Assembly: GCA_013400155.1 (NCBI GenBank) | Contig: VXBM01000239.1 | Span: forward strand, 468,635-532,634 | DNA length: 64,000 nucleotides | From: Helopsaltes ochotensis | Taxonomy: Eukaryota > Chordata > Aves > Passeriformes > Locustellidae | Direction of reading: 5' to 3' | Shown here: positions 13,401 through 24,700 of the stretch, one piece after another | Layout of the letters: every line of letters begins with the position of its first letter | How positions within the stretch are numbered: position 1 is the first letter of the stretch | The notes under the pieces: model-generated | The model's input: the letters and a program-made list of their open reading frames with translations, nothing else | What the model was told of the DNA's origin: nothing | The model's database searches: none | Program-made: the position numbers and the translations under genes

Positions 13401-16400
13401 CACTGTCTGTGCGCTTATTTCCCATCAGAGCAAATTTGAATAATTCACCTTCCCCGATCTCTTTTTGAAGACAGGAGGGACTAGCCTTTATGACCCCAAA
13501 CTGCTGAACAGAGTTATGGGAGTGACTCCAACTGGACTTTTTCCAGCCCTCTTGCTCTGCTCCTCATCACCAGTGTCTTCCCCTCTGGCTCTCCTAAGGA
13601 GAGACAGAGTGAGGGATCTCACCCAAGCTCTAAGAAAATGAAGTAAGACTCTGTTTGGCCTGAAGGCAATTTATAAATAAAGACCTTCAGAAAGCAGTTC
13701 CTTTTTTCTTTTCATACTCTTTTAGTCCTTTCCTCCCAAGTCCTTGTCCCCTCTTGGGCAGCACAGATGTGCCTGTCATGTCCTACTGATGTGCTCCTGG
13801 TGTGGTCCTGATGTGTTGCTTCACGCTGGTGGTGTGGATGCTGCAGGAACACACCTGTAGACTTCTTGTAACCAGAGTCTCTTCTGCTCTCTAAGGTACA
13901 AGTACCCTGGGGAGACCAGTAACTGCCTGTTCACTCAAACAGCCACAGTTTAAATGGGAAAATCATAATGATAAAAGGACTGTTAAGAAAATAACAATCT
14001 CTGTCTGTCCTGCTGAGATTCCTGGCTGGGCTGCAGCCAGAGATGATTAGAGAACCTTAAATAAAAATGAGCAGGTTGGACCCAGGCAGGTTTGAAAAAC
14101 TAGCTGACTTTACTGAAGCAAACTCCTATTTAATCATTCCTCTGTTGCTTTAAAGGTGGCATATACAGCCAGGTAAGTGGAATTATGTTTGTTTTGAAGC
14201 CCTGGGTAAATGTCATATAGAGGAATTAAAATGTCAATCTGTAGCTGCATTTGTTTAATGAAATGATATAAACAAGTCTGTGAGCACAGATCATATCACT
14301 CCAGCATCTTGCAGGTGTTGAACCACTTCCCACTCCTCCCAATGTGCAGCCATCCCCACACTCTGCTGGCAGAAGGGTCAGGGGATGCTGATGGGAGTGC
14401 TGGAGGCAAGCACCCCAGGTTGGCTTGTCCCCTAATTCATCAAACTAACTCATCCATCTGCAGCAGCTCAAGGTGTTTGCAGGGTGGCCTTGAGCTGTCA
14501 TCTGCCACCAAGCACAGGGAAGGCAGGGATGTCTGCAAGGACTGTGGGGTGAGTATCTGACCACAGCCCCACAGCAGTGACCCAGAGCTGAACTGGAGGC
14601 GGCATGGCCAGGAGATGTGGGCTGACTTCACTGTCTGACTGCCTGTGTTGTTGCTTTGTTTAAAGGATGCTGCTCACCACCATGACCTCCTTGCCCTAAC
14701 TGTTCCGTGGTGTGCCCCAGGGAAGGGACACCTGGCATCACCTGTGCCTTACCAAACCCACACAGGCTGCTAACTGTGCAGCAAGAGCATCCACATGGAG
14801 TTACAGTGCCAGAGCTGTTGCTTTCAGTTTCTCACTTAGGTCATTTTATAGCAGCTTCCCCACTGGGGATAAGCCATAAAAAGCAAGCAGGAGTACCAGG
14901 ATGCATCTTTATGTTTACTACTGGCTCTCATTTTCCTTATGAATTCATTTTTGCACAGTTTCAATCCCACCCCCTTGCTTCGAAGATGAACTGTTTGTCT
15001 AAAACAGGTTGTTTCCTCTTGTACCAGACGATTGCTTAAGAGGGAAGCTTGTATTTTACTAAGGTGCTTTTAAAACAGGCTTCCGAAAGAAAGGAGGAAG
15101 GGGGGGTATAATTTTCTTGCAAAAGGCTAACAGAATGGCTAACAGTGGTTTCTCAGCTTTGCCTCTGAAGTGAACTGACATTTCTAACAAGGACAAACAA
15201 AGGTGCCATGCGATGTATTAAAACCTAACAAGAATCAAAGAGCGCATAAAAAAAAACCCAAATGGGCAAACTTAAGTAGTGAACACATAGAAGTTCAGTC
15301 TAGCCCCCAAGGGCATTTTCTTTTAGCCAGTTCATGTGATACCTGATGAAGTGCGAGCTACAGGTTTGCAGTTGAAATACTGTGTTGGCTAGCACCTTTG
15401 TTTTCCCCAGTTTCCCAATTTTCTGCTCCACTGTGTAAGCTGTTGTGTCACTTTAGGGAAGTCACTCAGCCTCTTGCTTCCCATTTCTGCCAGTAAAATT
15501 GGGAACTTGAATTGTTCGGTTCAAATGACAGTCTCAGGAGGGACAGGCATCTGTCCTAACACAGCCTGTTACTGTGAACTCCTGGCTTTGGTTGTTACTG
15601 TGCCCCTAAAACCAGAATAATGCTACCCCAGAGAGCAGCCAACGTTGGAGTGCCCCATTCTGCAGTCATATGTACAACAGGTGAAATCCTTTCTTCATGC
15701 ATGGCTCCAGAGATTTGAATGTTCAGGGGACAGGACAGCAAACCTTCTTCTCTGCTTAGGTGCAGGGCAGGTGCTGTACATGGCTGTGTTGATGAAGGCA
15801 ATTATGTTCTGGGTCTTTTTTTTTAATCCTAAACAAGATAAAAGGTCCCTGATTGTAGAATGGAAGAATGGTTGATGTGGAAGAAATCTTTCAATAAGAG
15901 GGAACTGTTTAGTTTGAGAGCACTTAAGGGGTGTCTGTGTTGTTGGCAAGAATTTTGATGGCTTCTTTTTCACAGCTGTTAAGTATGCAGCATGTTCTTT
16001 TAGCAATCTTTACCCTTCTTGTGAGGTTGAACGGGTTTGATTGGATTTTATGCAATTAGTATATTGTGAGAGTTTGTGAGAATTTGCTTCAATTCTGAGA
16101 TGATTTCGCTTTGTCTGCCTGTGGTTTTCTTCAAATGTTTGAGCAAGTGCACCATGGTGGCAAAAGCATTTGAGGAAAATAAATGTCAAAATCCCATTTG
16201 CTGCTACTGCTGGAAGTGGGAATTTAACTAAGATCTGCCAGCTTTCATAGTAAGAATTCCTATGTGCTTTTCAAAAAATAGGAGTTTAGTTTTTAGGGAA
16301 TAGATAAGTCTTGTCTGTTTGGGGTGTTGAATTACAGAGAGCAAAAGCATTTAGAAAGCTGTTCATTGAATGTGCTCAGAAAAAATGTCACAGCGGGTTG

Positions 16401-17849
16401 TGATTTCTGAGAACAGGAAAAAGGCCAATCTTATGTCATAGGCTAATAAAATGTATTAAGTATGAAGTCAGTAAAGTTGTGTAGGAAATCCTCTGAAACT
16501 GGGTGGAATAGAAACTTAAAGTCGACATTCTTAGAAAAATAAGAAGTTAAATAAAATATGAGACAAAATAACGTTTGGCCTCTCTTTGTATTGTGAGAAA
16601 ACTTGGCAAAGGCTGAGTATCCTTCGGAAGAGAGCATTGCTTGCTGTAACCCCCGCACAGCTCTCCTGTGAGGAGAACTCCTCCATAAACAAGTCACAAA
16701 ACATTTTCTTGGTGCACATTGGTAGTACTGTACTGAGAAGTTTGGTCAGAAAGTAAAAGGTTGCTAAATCACTGATTCCAAATGTTTCCTAGCAATAATT
16801 GCCTTAGGAGACATCTAGCTTTGGGAGATGCACAAACAGGAACGTGGTTTCCAGCTGCCCTGGTTGGAGAGACCATTTCAGGCAGTGAATTGAGCACAAG
16901 CCCATGGGGAGCTCCTTCCCCAGGCCTAAGCGTGGCCTGAAAGGGAGGTTTTGAGAGAAGCATGAGTTACCCCTCTCTGCTGTGAGCCCAGTGCCAACCT
17001 CAGCAAGCCAAGGACAAAGAGGAATAGAGAGCACGGAAATGCTCCAGTGGTGTCTCACAGTGGCACCTCTGGGGAACTGACCAGTGTTTGTGGACCCTGG
17101 GACCAGTGCATTTCTCCATTGAGCTGTTTGCTCCCTCGCTGGGGAGGGCAGCTGTTCGCGCAGCAATTGCACAGCTCTGTCAAGGCCTGCTTTGCATTTA
17201 TGCTGTGTAGCATGGGGACTTATATTTTATAAGCCTTCTGAAGGTAATACCTCCAGACTGTGGTCTTTGCTGGATGAAGTCACTCTGTGACTTAATTGCT
17301 CGAAGTCTTTCCCCCATTTTCTCTCAGTGGGAGCAGATTGCTGGAGGTGAAGCTGTTACAAATGAGAGCTTCCCTCACTTCCCCTGCCTTCCCAGCGTGC
17401 AGGGGAGCTGGTGCCCTGCCGCGGTATCACAACACTGGGAAACAAAACCCTGAGTTTGTGCTAGATGAGTTGCTGTCCCACAAAGAACATTTAGGAGAAG
17501 CAACTGATTGTTTAAAGAATGGCTGTGAGGAAAAGGATTTGACTTGCTGCTTACCATAGAACTATTAATAAAAAAAAAAAATCAAGTATTTAGTGCTTCT
17601 AAAATCTTGCTCTCTGTTTTCTTTTTTTTTTTTTAATCTGAGTTACTGGATGATGATATTACTGCATTTCATACATTTTTTTTTTGCAATAGACCCAGTT
17701 AGATTGGTAGTTACAACTTGAAAATCCCAGTTGAAAAATTAATTATCTGCATACATCCCAGAACCAAAATCTTTGGGGGCTAATTTAGATTCAATATTAT
17801 CATGCTCAAAACTCTTTACCAGCTCTCTAACTTAATCTTTCCCCCTGTA
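13401..17849. other. Upstream intergenic DNA, no gene recognised
   Basis: No gene, RNA or classified transposon was recognised. A-rich and T-rich runs occur near 17,568-17,580 and 17,620-17,635. Open frames are short and of no recognised family. Confidence 0.55.
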
Positions 17850-18000
17850 GCTTAAAGGGTTGGCATTCCCGGTTGTAGGTGAAACTTTGTCACTCCCATG
17901 GTTAGGAAGGACACGGGAGGATGCATTACCGTGGAGATGCCACTTTTCCTGTCTCTGACTTGGTGGATTTATATGTGATGGACTGGTACATGATGAGATG
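17850..18000. repeat. Unclassified low-copy repeat, copy A
   Basis: This stretch aligns by eye with 18,550-18,710. Shared landmarks in the same order are 'cctgtagct', 'aggtgaaact', 'ctcccaYggt', 'ggatgcat', 'tggagatgccactt', 'cctgtctctg' and 'ggactg'. Identity is moderate, suggesting an old duplication or an interspersed repeat. I could not assign it to a named family. Confidence 0.6.
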
Positions 18001-18505
18001 TTGTTGCTGAACCAGGAAATGTGTAAATAGATTGCACAGTGAGGAAGGAAAGGGGTGCAGAAATCCCATGCTGCTGCCAGGTACCCTCCTAGTGTGTGAT
18101 GAGCTGATCCATGCGGCTTGAAAATCAATTCTCACCTTGTAGTGCTCACGTAGCAAGGGTGAGAGCTCATTATTTCGCCCATGTCAGCCTCTGACAGAAA
18201 GGATGAAAGGGTCTCATGCTTATCCTTGTAACGGATCCTTAAAATCTTGTCCTCTGGCCTGTGTTGTTTTCCTTTTTACACTGGGAGAGTCCAGTCTAAT
18301 CTGAGCATTCAGAATCTTTACTGGACAATGTGCCAAAGCTGGGTTCTATCTGAGTTTCTATAACACGGAGCAGCTGGATCCATCTTTAATCTGGGGGTCA
18401 GGCAGGCAGGGACCTCCTGGCCTGGCTGTCTCTAGGCAGTGTAGGGCACATCTCCTGCCGTCCCTGTGATTTCCTGCTTTTGGGGGGGGAAATTACTGTT
18501 CTTCC

Positions 18506-18850
18506 ACTCCCAAGTATTTAGTGTGGGCTTGTTCATATCTGCGCCAACTTCACTCTTCTTCCTGTAGCTCTAAGAGTTTGCATGCTGGGCTGCAGGTGAA
18601 ACTCTCCAGTGCTCCCACGGTCAGCATGGACTGGTGGGATGCATCATTCTGGAGATGCCACTTGCCCTGTCTCTGCCTGGGTAGACTTGCGTGCCGGACT
18701 GACCCATGAGGGTCACTCTCTTGGGTCATGATGATGCTCTTCATCCGTGGAAGTGGGAGAGGAGGCGCCTGGCAGAGCGACGCTGCCGAGGAAATGCGCT
18801 TGCTGGGTTTTCCTCCTCCCGAGTACCCGGTGCGGGCTCGTTTGTGACAG
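18506..18850. repeat. Unclassified low-copy repeat, copy B (promoter-proximal)
   Basis: The left part matches copy A (17,850-18,000). The right part, beginning gggtcatgatgatgc near 18,725 and running through 'ggcagagcgacgctgcc' near 18,771, matches copy C at about 22,940-23,025. The opening phrase 'ctcccaagtatttagtgtgggcttgtt' (about 18,507) recurs in diverged form as 'ctcccgagtacccggtgcgggctcgtt' near 18,816, which suggests a tandem period of roughly 310 bases continuing towards the assembly gap. Confidence 0.55.
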
Positions 18851-20000
18851 GGAAGGGCTGCTTGGCAAAGCACCTAAACGGCATCCTCTCGGGCTGGCGC
18901 CGCTCGTTCCCCGCCGAGCCGCCTGCGGCGGGGCTNNNNNNNNNNNNNNNNNNNNNNNNNNNNNNNNNNNNNNNNNNNNNNNNNNNNNNNNNNNNNNNNN
19001 NNNNNNNNNNNNNNNNNNNNNNNNNNNNNNNNNNNNNNNNNNNNNNNNNNNNNNNNNNNNNNNNNNNNNNNNNNNNNNNNNNNNNNNNNNNNNNNNNNNN
19101 NNNNNNNNNNNNNNNNNNNNNNNNNNNNNNNNNNNNNNNNNNNNNNNNNNNNNNNNNNNNNNNNNNNNNNNNNNNNNNNNNNNNNNNNNNNNNNNNNNNN
19201 NNNNNNNNNNNNNNNNNNNNNNNNNNNNNNNNNNNNNNNNNNNNNNNNNNNNNNNNNNNNNNNNNNNNNNNNNNNNNNNNNNNNNNNNNNNNNNNNNNNN
19301 NNNNNNNNNNNNNNNNNNNNNNNNNNNNNNNNNNNNNNNNNNNNNNNNNNNNNNNNNNNNNNNNNNNNNNNNNNNNNNNNNNNNNNNNNNNNNNNNNNNN
19401 NNNNNNNNNNNNNNNNNNNNNNNNNNNNNNNNNNNNNNNNNNNNNNNNNNCCGCCGCGCGGTTGGCGGCAGCCCCGGCTCCCTGCGGTCGGGGGCAAAAC
19501 TCCAGCTTCCCGCTTTTCGTGGGTTCTTTCGTTGTTTCCCCTCGCTGGGGGAACTGGCTTGTCTCCCTCGTTTATTTAAAAATTTTAACTGCGTCAGGCG
19601 AAGGCGCTCGGGGCGCCCTTATCCTACTTCTTACCCTAAAATAGGGCGAGGGGAGGGTTGGGGAAAGAACGGGCTGGGAAAGCGTCCCGAGCGAGCCGCC
19701 GCTGGCCCCGCTCTGCCCGGCCGCGGCTCCTCCGCCGTGCCCCGGGCGGGCGGGTCGCGGCAGCTTCCCGCGCCCCGGAGGTGCCCGAGGGATCGCTGCG
19801 AAGAGCGGAGGCTGCTGGGGGTGGCGGTGCCCCCCGGCCACCCTCTGTGCGGGATGGACATCTCCGAGCCGGCTCGGTGCAGAGCCAGCTGGGGCGGGAA
19901 ACGGGAGCTGCGAGTGCTCGCCCCGCTCCGGGGGCTCGGTGGAGTTGGTGAAGTTGGTGCTGGGATGGGTTTTCAGAGAGAGCTGCGGCTGCTCGCAAAG
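18760..20000 (+). promoter_or_regulatory. DUSP10: DUSP10 CpG-island promoter region with presumed non-coding exon 1
   Basis: CpG density rises from about 18,760, is interrupted by a run of N, and continues at very high GC from 19,451 to about 19,950, the pattern of a vertebrate CpG-island promoter. It lies just upstream of the first coding exon, whose splice acceptor at 20,906 requires at least one upstream non-coding exon. A TATA-like string (tatttaaaa, 19,573-19,581) is followed by tgcgtca (19,590-19,596), a variant ATF/CREB core. I cannot fix the start site or the exon 1 donor, since either may fall in the gap. MKP-5 is a stress-inducible feedback inhibitor, so ATF-type control is plausible but inferred. 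Confidence 0.65.
18936..19450. other. Assembly gap (515 N)
   Basis: An uninterrupted run of N occupies the middle of the CpG island. The flanks are extremely GC-rich, and repeat copy B precedes the gap, so sequencing drop-out through GC-rich repetitive DNA is the likely cause. The length may be an estimate. Long open frames that appear to span it are artefacts of untranslatable bases. Confidence 0.98.
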
Positions 20001-20906
20001 TTGCTGGTGAAGGGCACGCGCTGTCAGGGCTGGCTTTGGGTATTTTGCTCTTGTCGTCTTCCTTGTCTGCCGAGTAGAAACGGGGGGATTCAAATCCTGC
20101 GTGCTGCGTCTTAGCAAATGGGAAGGCAAAGGTTGGGCAGGCAATGACCTTGGCTGGGGCAGAGGGGACCACTCTTTGGAGAAGCTGTGAAATGTGAGGA
20201 GTGGGGAACTTGCCTCGCGGACTGCTGGAGAACAGCAGCTTTCCCCAGCCTGGAGCTAGGGGCTTAACTGGGACCGGATTCACCTCTAAGGAGGGGAGGG
20301 AAGTGCAAGGTGCACACGTATAAGGACCTCCAGAAGCTAATTTTTCTGTTTTCTTCTGGGTATTTTTTTCTTTAGCCTTACGTGTTCAAGTTTGTAACTG
20401 TCTCAGAAAATTTACGCACAGGCTAATTTTATTCCAGCATGCTGGAAAAGTTGCATATCACCCCTGACACATTCAGCTTTTCAGCTCTTACGCGTTCCTC
20501 CCTGTAGTAGACTCAGCCCAGTAGTTGCTTCCTTTTCAGTGAGCAACTGGATGAAGGAACGTGCCTCTGTCATTATCAGTGGTGAGCCTTGCAGCCTGGG
20601 GTTTTGGAATAGCTCAGCACCATCTGCATGTAGCTGAATGCCTCCTCCTGGGTGTCACTGCACAGTCCAGGCTGCTCGTGTGGATTCTGCGTGCCACGGG
20701 CACACATGCAGATAGCTGAAGTATTCTCTGCAGCATTGGAAAGGCTTTTTAGCAGCTACCGTGAGCTGGTAACTGTCAGAAGGGGTTGTTAGGTTACGGA
20801 TAACGGGTGCTGGCAAAATAAGTTGTTGGATCTGTAGGTTTATGTGATTTCATGATCTGTTTTCATCACCTTTTTTCTTCTTTCCTTTCTGCTTTTTCTT
20901 TTCCAG

Positions 20907-20950
20907 GGTGATCTTGAGTTCTTCTTAACTTGCTAGTGCTCAGCCTCCTC
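20907..20950 (+). other. DUSP10: DUSP10 exon 2, 5'UTR portion and splice acceptor
   Basis: A long pyrimidine tract (about 20,870-20,903) ends in ttccag at 20,901-20,906, a strong acceptor. Exon sequence then begins at 20,907. The 44 bases before the start codon contain no upstream ATG. An open frame continues upstream from the start codon through a TTG at 20,930, but that extension has no ATG and is leader sequence. Confidence 0.8.
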
Positions 20951-21752
20951 ATGCCTCCATCTCCTTTAGACGACAGGGTAGTAGTGGCACTTTCGAGGCC
21001 AGTGAGACCTCAGGATCTCAACCTGTGTTTAGACTCTAGCTTCCTTGAATCTGCCTCTTCTGCCGGTGAGAGCCACTCCAGTCTGCTCGGCGCAGCTGTC
21101 GTGTCCCTAAAGACTGCTAATCTCACGTATATGCCCTCATCCAACGGCTCTGCACGCTCCCTGAGTTGTGGATGCAGCAGTGCCAGTTGCTGCACTGTGG
21201 CAACGTACGACAAGGACGCTCAGGCCCAGACTCAAGCGAGCAGCAGCAGCGCGCACGCCGGAGCCTCCCCCGCCTGCCCTGCCAACCAAATGGTCAACAG
21301 CAATGAGAGCGCCGGCAGCCTGAGCCCGCTGGGCGGAGTGGGGAGCCCCGTCTCGGGCAGCGCCAAGCAGCTCGCCAGCATCAAAATCATCTACCCCAAT
21401 GATCTGGCCAAGAAGATGACCAAATGCAGCAAGAGCCACCCGCAGAACCAAGGGCCTGTCATCATTGACTGCAGGCCCTTCATGGAGTATAATAAGAGCC
21501 ACATTCAAGGGGCTGTCCACATTAACTGTTCTGACAAGATCAGCCGCAGAAGGCTCCAGCAGGGCAAGATCACCGTCTTGGACTTGATCTCCTGCCGGGA
21601 AGGCAAGGACTCCTTCAAGAGAATCTTTTCCAAAGAAATTGTAGTTTATGATGAGAATACCAATGAGCCAAGCAGAGTCATGCCTTCCCAGCCACTCCAC
21701 ATAGTGCTGGAGTCACTCAAGCGAGAAGGCAAGGAGCCCCTAGTCCTTAAAG
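20951..21752 (+). CDS. DUSP10: DUSP10 coding exon 2: N-terminal extension and MAPK-docking domain
   Basis: Encodes residues 1-267 and the first base of codon 268. The start at 20,951 (MPPSPLDDRV) matches the conserved N-terminus of vertebrate MKP-5. Its context is weak, with C at -3 and C at +4. The exon contains the cysteine-rich segment CGCSSASCC (73-81), a low-complexity serine/alanine segment around 97-106 that differs from mammals, and the whole rhodanese-like domain, including IIDCRPFMEYNKSHIQGAVHIN (about 171-192). The donor aaag|gtaact is good. If the intron were retained, translation would stop two codons later (GGT AAC TAA, ending at 21,760), giving a docking-only protein. Confidence 0.96.
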
Positions 21753-24700
21753 GTAACTAATTCTCCTCGTTGCCCAGACACAGTGTGTTGGTTGGCTTTG
21801 CAGTGTGTGCTCTCTACTGTCAGCCTCGCTGATGGCTGAACCTTGAAAGCCTCTGTTTATCTCTGGGAAGGCCTGTGTCCCCCAAGTGTCACCAGTGGCA
21901 AAGCAAATGCCTTCCATGGACAAATCATGGAGCTGGTAGCAGGGAGGTGCTTGCTTTCCTCTGAGTGTTGTCCTTGAGTAGCAGAAGGTGTGAGAAGTGG
22001 AAGGAGGAAGAAATGTGCTTCCTGGTGTCTGTGTGTGCAGACAAAGAATTTCCCCCAGTGCTTATTGTGAGTATTTATAGCCCAAGGAGCAGAGGTCCAG
22101 GAGGGGATACTTCTCTTTTAGCTTGTCAGACTGACCTTTGCTTAGCAGCCTTATTTTAGTCCATGTAAAACTGGACTCATAGGTGCTGGAGATGGACAGT
22201 GGGAGAGTAGCAGGAGGGAGGAGGAAAGACACGGGAGGTCACTTGGTCTGAGGCACTGTGTCATGGACCAGTCAGCAAAACTTAAGGAGCAATCAAGCCT
22301 TGTTTTGGTGATAATGGGGTCAGAATAATGGACAGAGGGAGATTAATTGTTTCAAAAGTGATCTGAAAGTGTTGTGTTTCTGTGTATGAGTGATTATGTA
22401 TGTATATAACTTTCCTGTAAAGGCTCCTGTTTTAATGTGGAATTTGGTTTATCTCTTAATGCTTTGGTGGAGGTGAGCCCCACCAATTAAGGCATCATCC
22501 AAGGATACTTCCCTTTCTTCACTTTATTCTCTAGATCCTATTTATAACAACGCTGCCCTCTAGATTAAATTTCCTTTCCCCTGGGTGTTTATGCCATTTG
22601 GAGGCATGGTTGGCAGAGACTGGCTGTGGCAGTGGGAAACTATGGAAGGATTTGTTGCTTAGTTCATACTGTATGTACTTAATTCGCGTAATTTTTTCTG
22701 TGCAGCTTGCTGCTTCCAACCTGCACGGTGTGGCAGGAGAATGGAGTGGGCTGGTACTTTATCCCTTTTCCTCAGCTGAGCTTCATGGGTTTGTAGGACC
22801 TGCGAGGGTCTTGTGAGATACTTCTCTGTGTGTGTATCTTGTGGAAGCTTAAAATTGCTGAACTGTCGCCTTGCTCCTGGCAAGAGTGTGGTCATGCTGG
22901 GCTTGTTTTGATACTTGCTACAGGATCCCAGTATGCTTTTATTGAGTCTCTGGGGTCATGATGATGCCCTTTATCTGTGGGAGAGGGAGATGAGGCACTT
23001 GGCAGAGCGAGGCTGCCACTGGAGTCCTGCCTTTCTGGTGGTAATCCTTCAGTTGTACAGCCTTTGCAGCTGGATATGTGGTTGTAGTCTGCAAGCCTTC
23101 CTATCCTTAGAAAAGTGGTGTGCTGAAGGTGTTCTCTGTGTTCCTCTGAAAACACTGTAGCCTCTCTGAACTCCCACTGGTACTTTTTCCGTACCTGGAG
23201 TGAGAAGGTGGCTGGGATGAAGCTGCAGAGCAGTAACTGGGCAGTACTGAGCTGTTGGGCCCCGGGGGCAGGTTGTGGCAGCCCCTTCTCCCACCTCCCG
23301 GCTCTGTGTGCTGCTCTGGGTTTAACCAGGTGCCCGCAGCAGTCCTTGGGCCATTTTTTGTTTTCAGACACTGAGAAATGTGACCTCAAAGCCCTGCTTA
23401 GCAGAAATCCCCTCCCCAAACTGGCCTGTCAACAGACCTGGAAGTGTGCCACAAGACAGCCCAAATCCTTTTCTTTTTGGCTATAGTGGTGAGCTAGGCT
23501 GGAGCAGACCTCACCTCGGGGAGCCTGGAGTGAGGCACTCCCCCATCACCGTAACTCACCTCCCCTTCTTTGAAGTGGGGCTCCAGCTGGGCTCAGATGG
23601 AGTTGAGCATGGGATAAAGCAGCTTTTAGGAAGGCTGTAGCTAGTTTTCCGAGCTGGGGGAGAGGCGCTGGAAGCACTCGTTATTTAGTTTCACTTGACA
23701 GATAGCGTTTTTTCCATGCTACTTCAGCAGCCCCGGAGCTGGCGCATCCCCATCCCTGGGTTCAGGCACTAAAACGAAAGCGGGGGTGGCCGGGGAGCCC
23801 TCTTTGCCTGGGTTTGTTCCTTTGAGTGATTCCTCTCGCTCTGCGCTGCCCGGCCCTAATTTATTGGCGGCCCATCTGATCCCCGGTGTTGTGTTTGCAA
23901 ACACTGGTTGCTAGCCGGGCTGTCCAAGTCGCCGTCCCCCCGCTCGGGTGCCACCTTCTCCATGTTTGGTGCTGCCTGTCAGCCCGCGGCCCTTTCGGTG
24001 GCAGTCCCACCGCCGGGGCCGGGGCTTGGCTTACAGCCCTGCCTGGCCCCGCAGGCGTGCGGCTGTGGGTGCCCCCGGCTTTCGGAGCAGCGCAGAAACC
24101 CTGTGCCCTTCTCCAGGGCCGGGCCGTGATCTATAGATTAATGTACCTATGGTGCACCTTATTAGGCGCCAGTTAAAAAGAGGTGGTCTGGTTTATTTTT
24201 AATGTAGCAGGCTACATTAAATATAACTAGCGTTATATTTAATAGTATAAACTATTTAATAGTATAAACTAGCGCTGTGACAGGAGAGTGTTTCGTCTAC
24301 GCTGTGGCATGGAGGATTTTAAGACCTCTGTTCCTCCCTTTCTAGCCGTGCGTCTCCTTGCTGCTTCCTTGAACATTTTTTTGGTCACAAACGTAACGTA
24401 CGCATAATTTTGATTTAAGGTCTTAAGAAGAAAGATTTACTTATTTCTTTTGCCACAAGGCACAGCAACACTTGAGACAGGCATAAATCCTCTATTTTTA
24501 TAAAAAATAAACCCTTACGAATTCTGTATTTCACAGTCCTGCTACACGGGCTATAGCAGCCTGAGCTGTCAGGGCTGGAGCTGCTACTCAGTCTGCTTGT
24601 AAACAAAATAGGAAGAAGTCATATTTCCCCCAACACCCCTAGACCATGGTATTCCATCTTTACTGAAACCTAAAGGCCTCACTTTTTATGGATGCTTTTT

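Noticed and set aside
18706..20114. Open frames of 207-455 codons spanning the run of N
   Set aside because: They exist only because untranslatable N bases carry no stops. The flanking residues are GC-driven and match no family.
19572..20283. Minus-strand frames of 190 and 215 codons over the CpG island
   Set aside because: High GC depletes stop codons on both strands. The translations are rich in P, A, R and S, match no family, and overlap the promoter and first intron of DUSP10.
20930..20950. Upstream extension of the DUSP10 reading frame (seven extra codons)
   Set aside because: The extension begins with TTG, not ATG, and the conserved MKP-5 N-terminus starts at the ATG at 20,951.
21137..21700. 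187-codon minus-strand frame opposite exon 2
   Set aside because: It is the antisense shadow of the DUSP10 coding exon.
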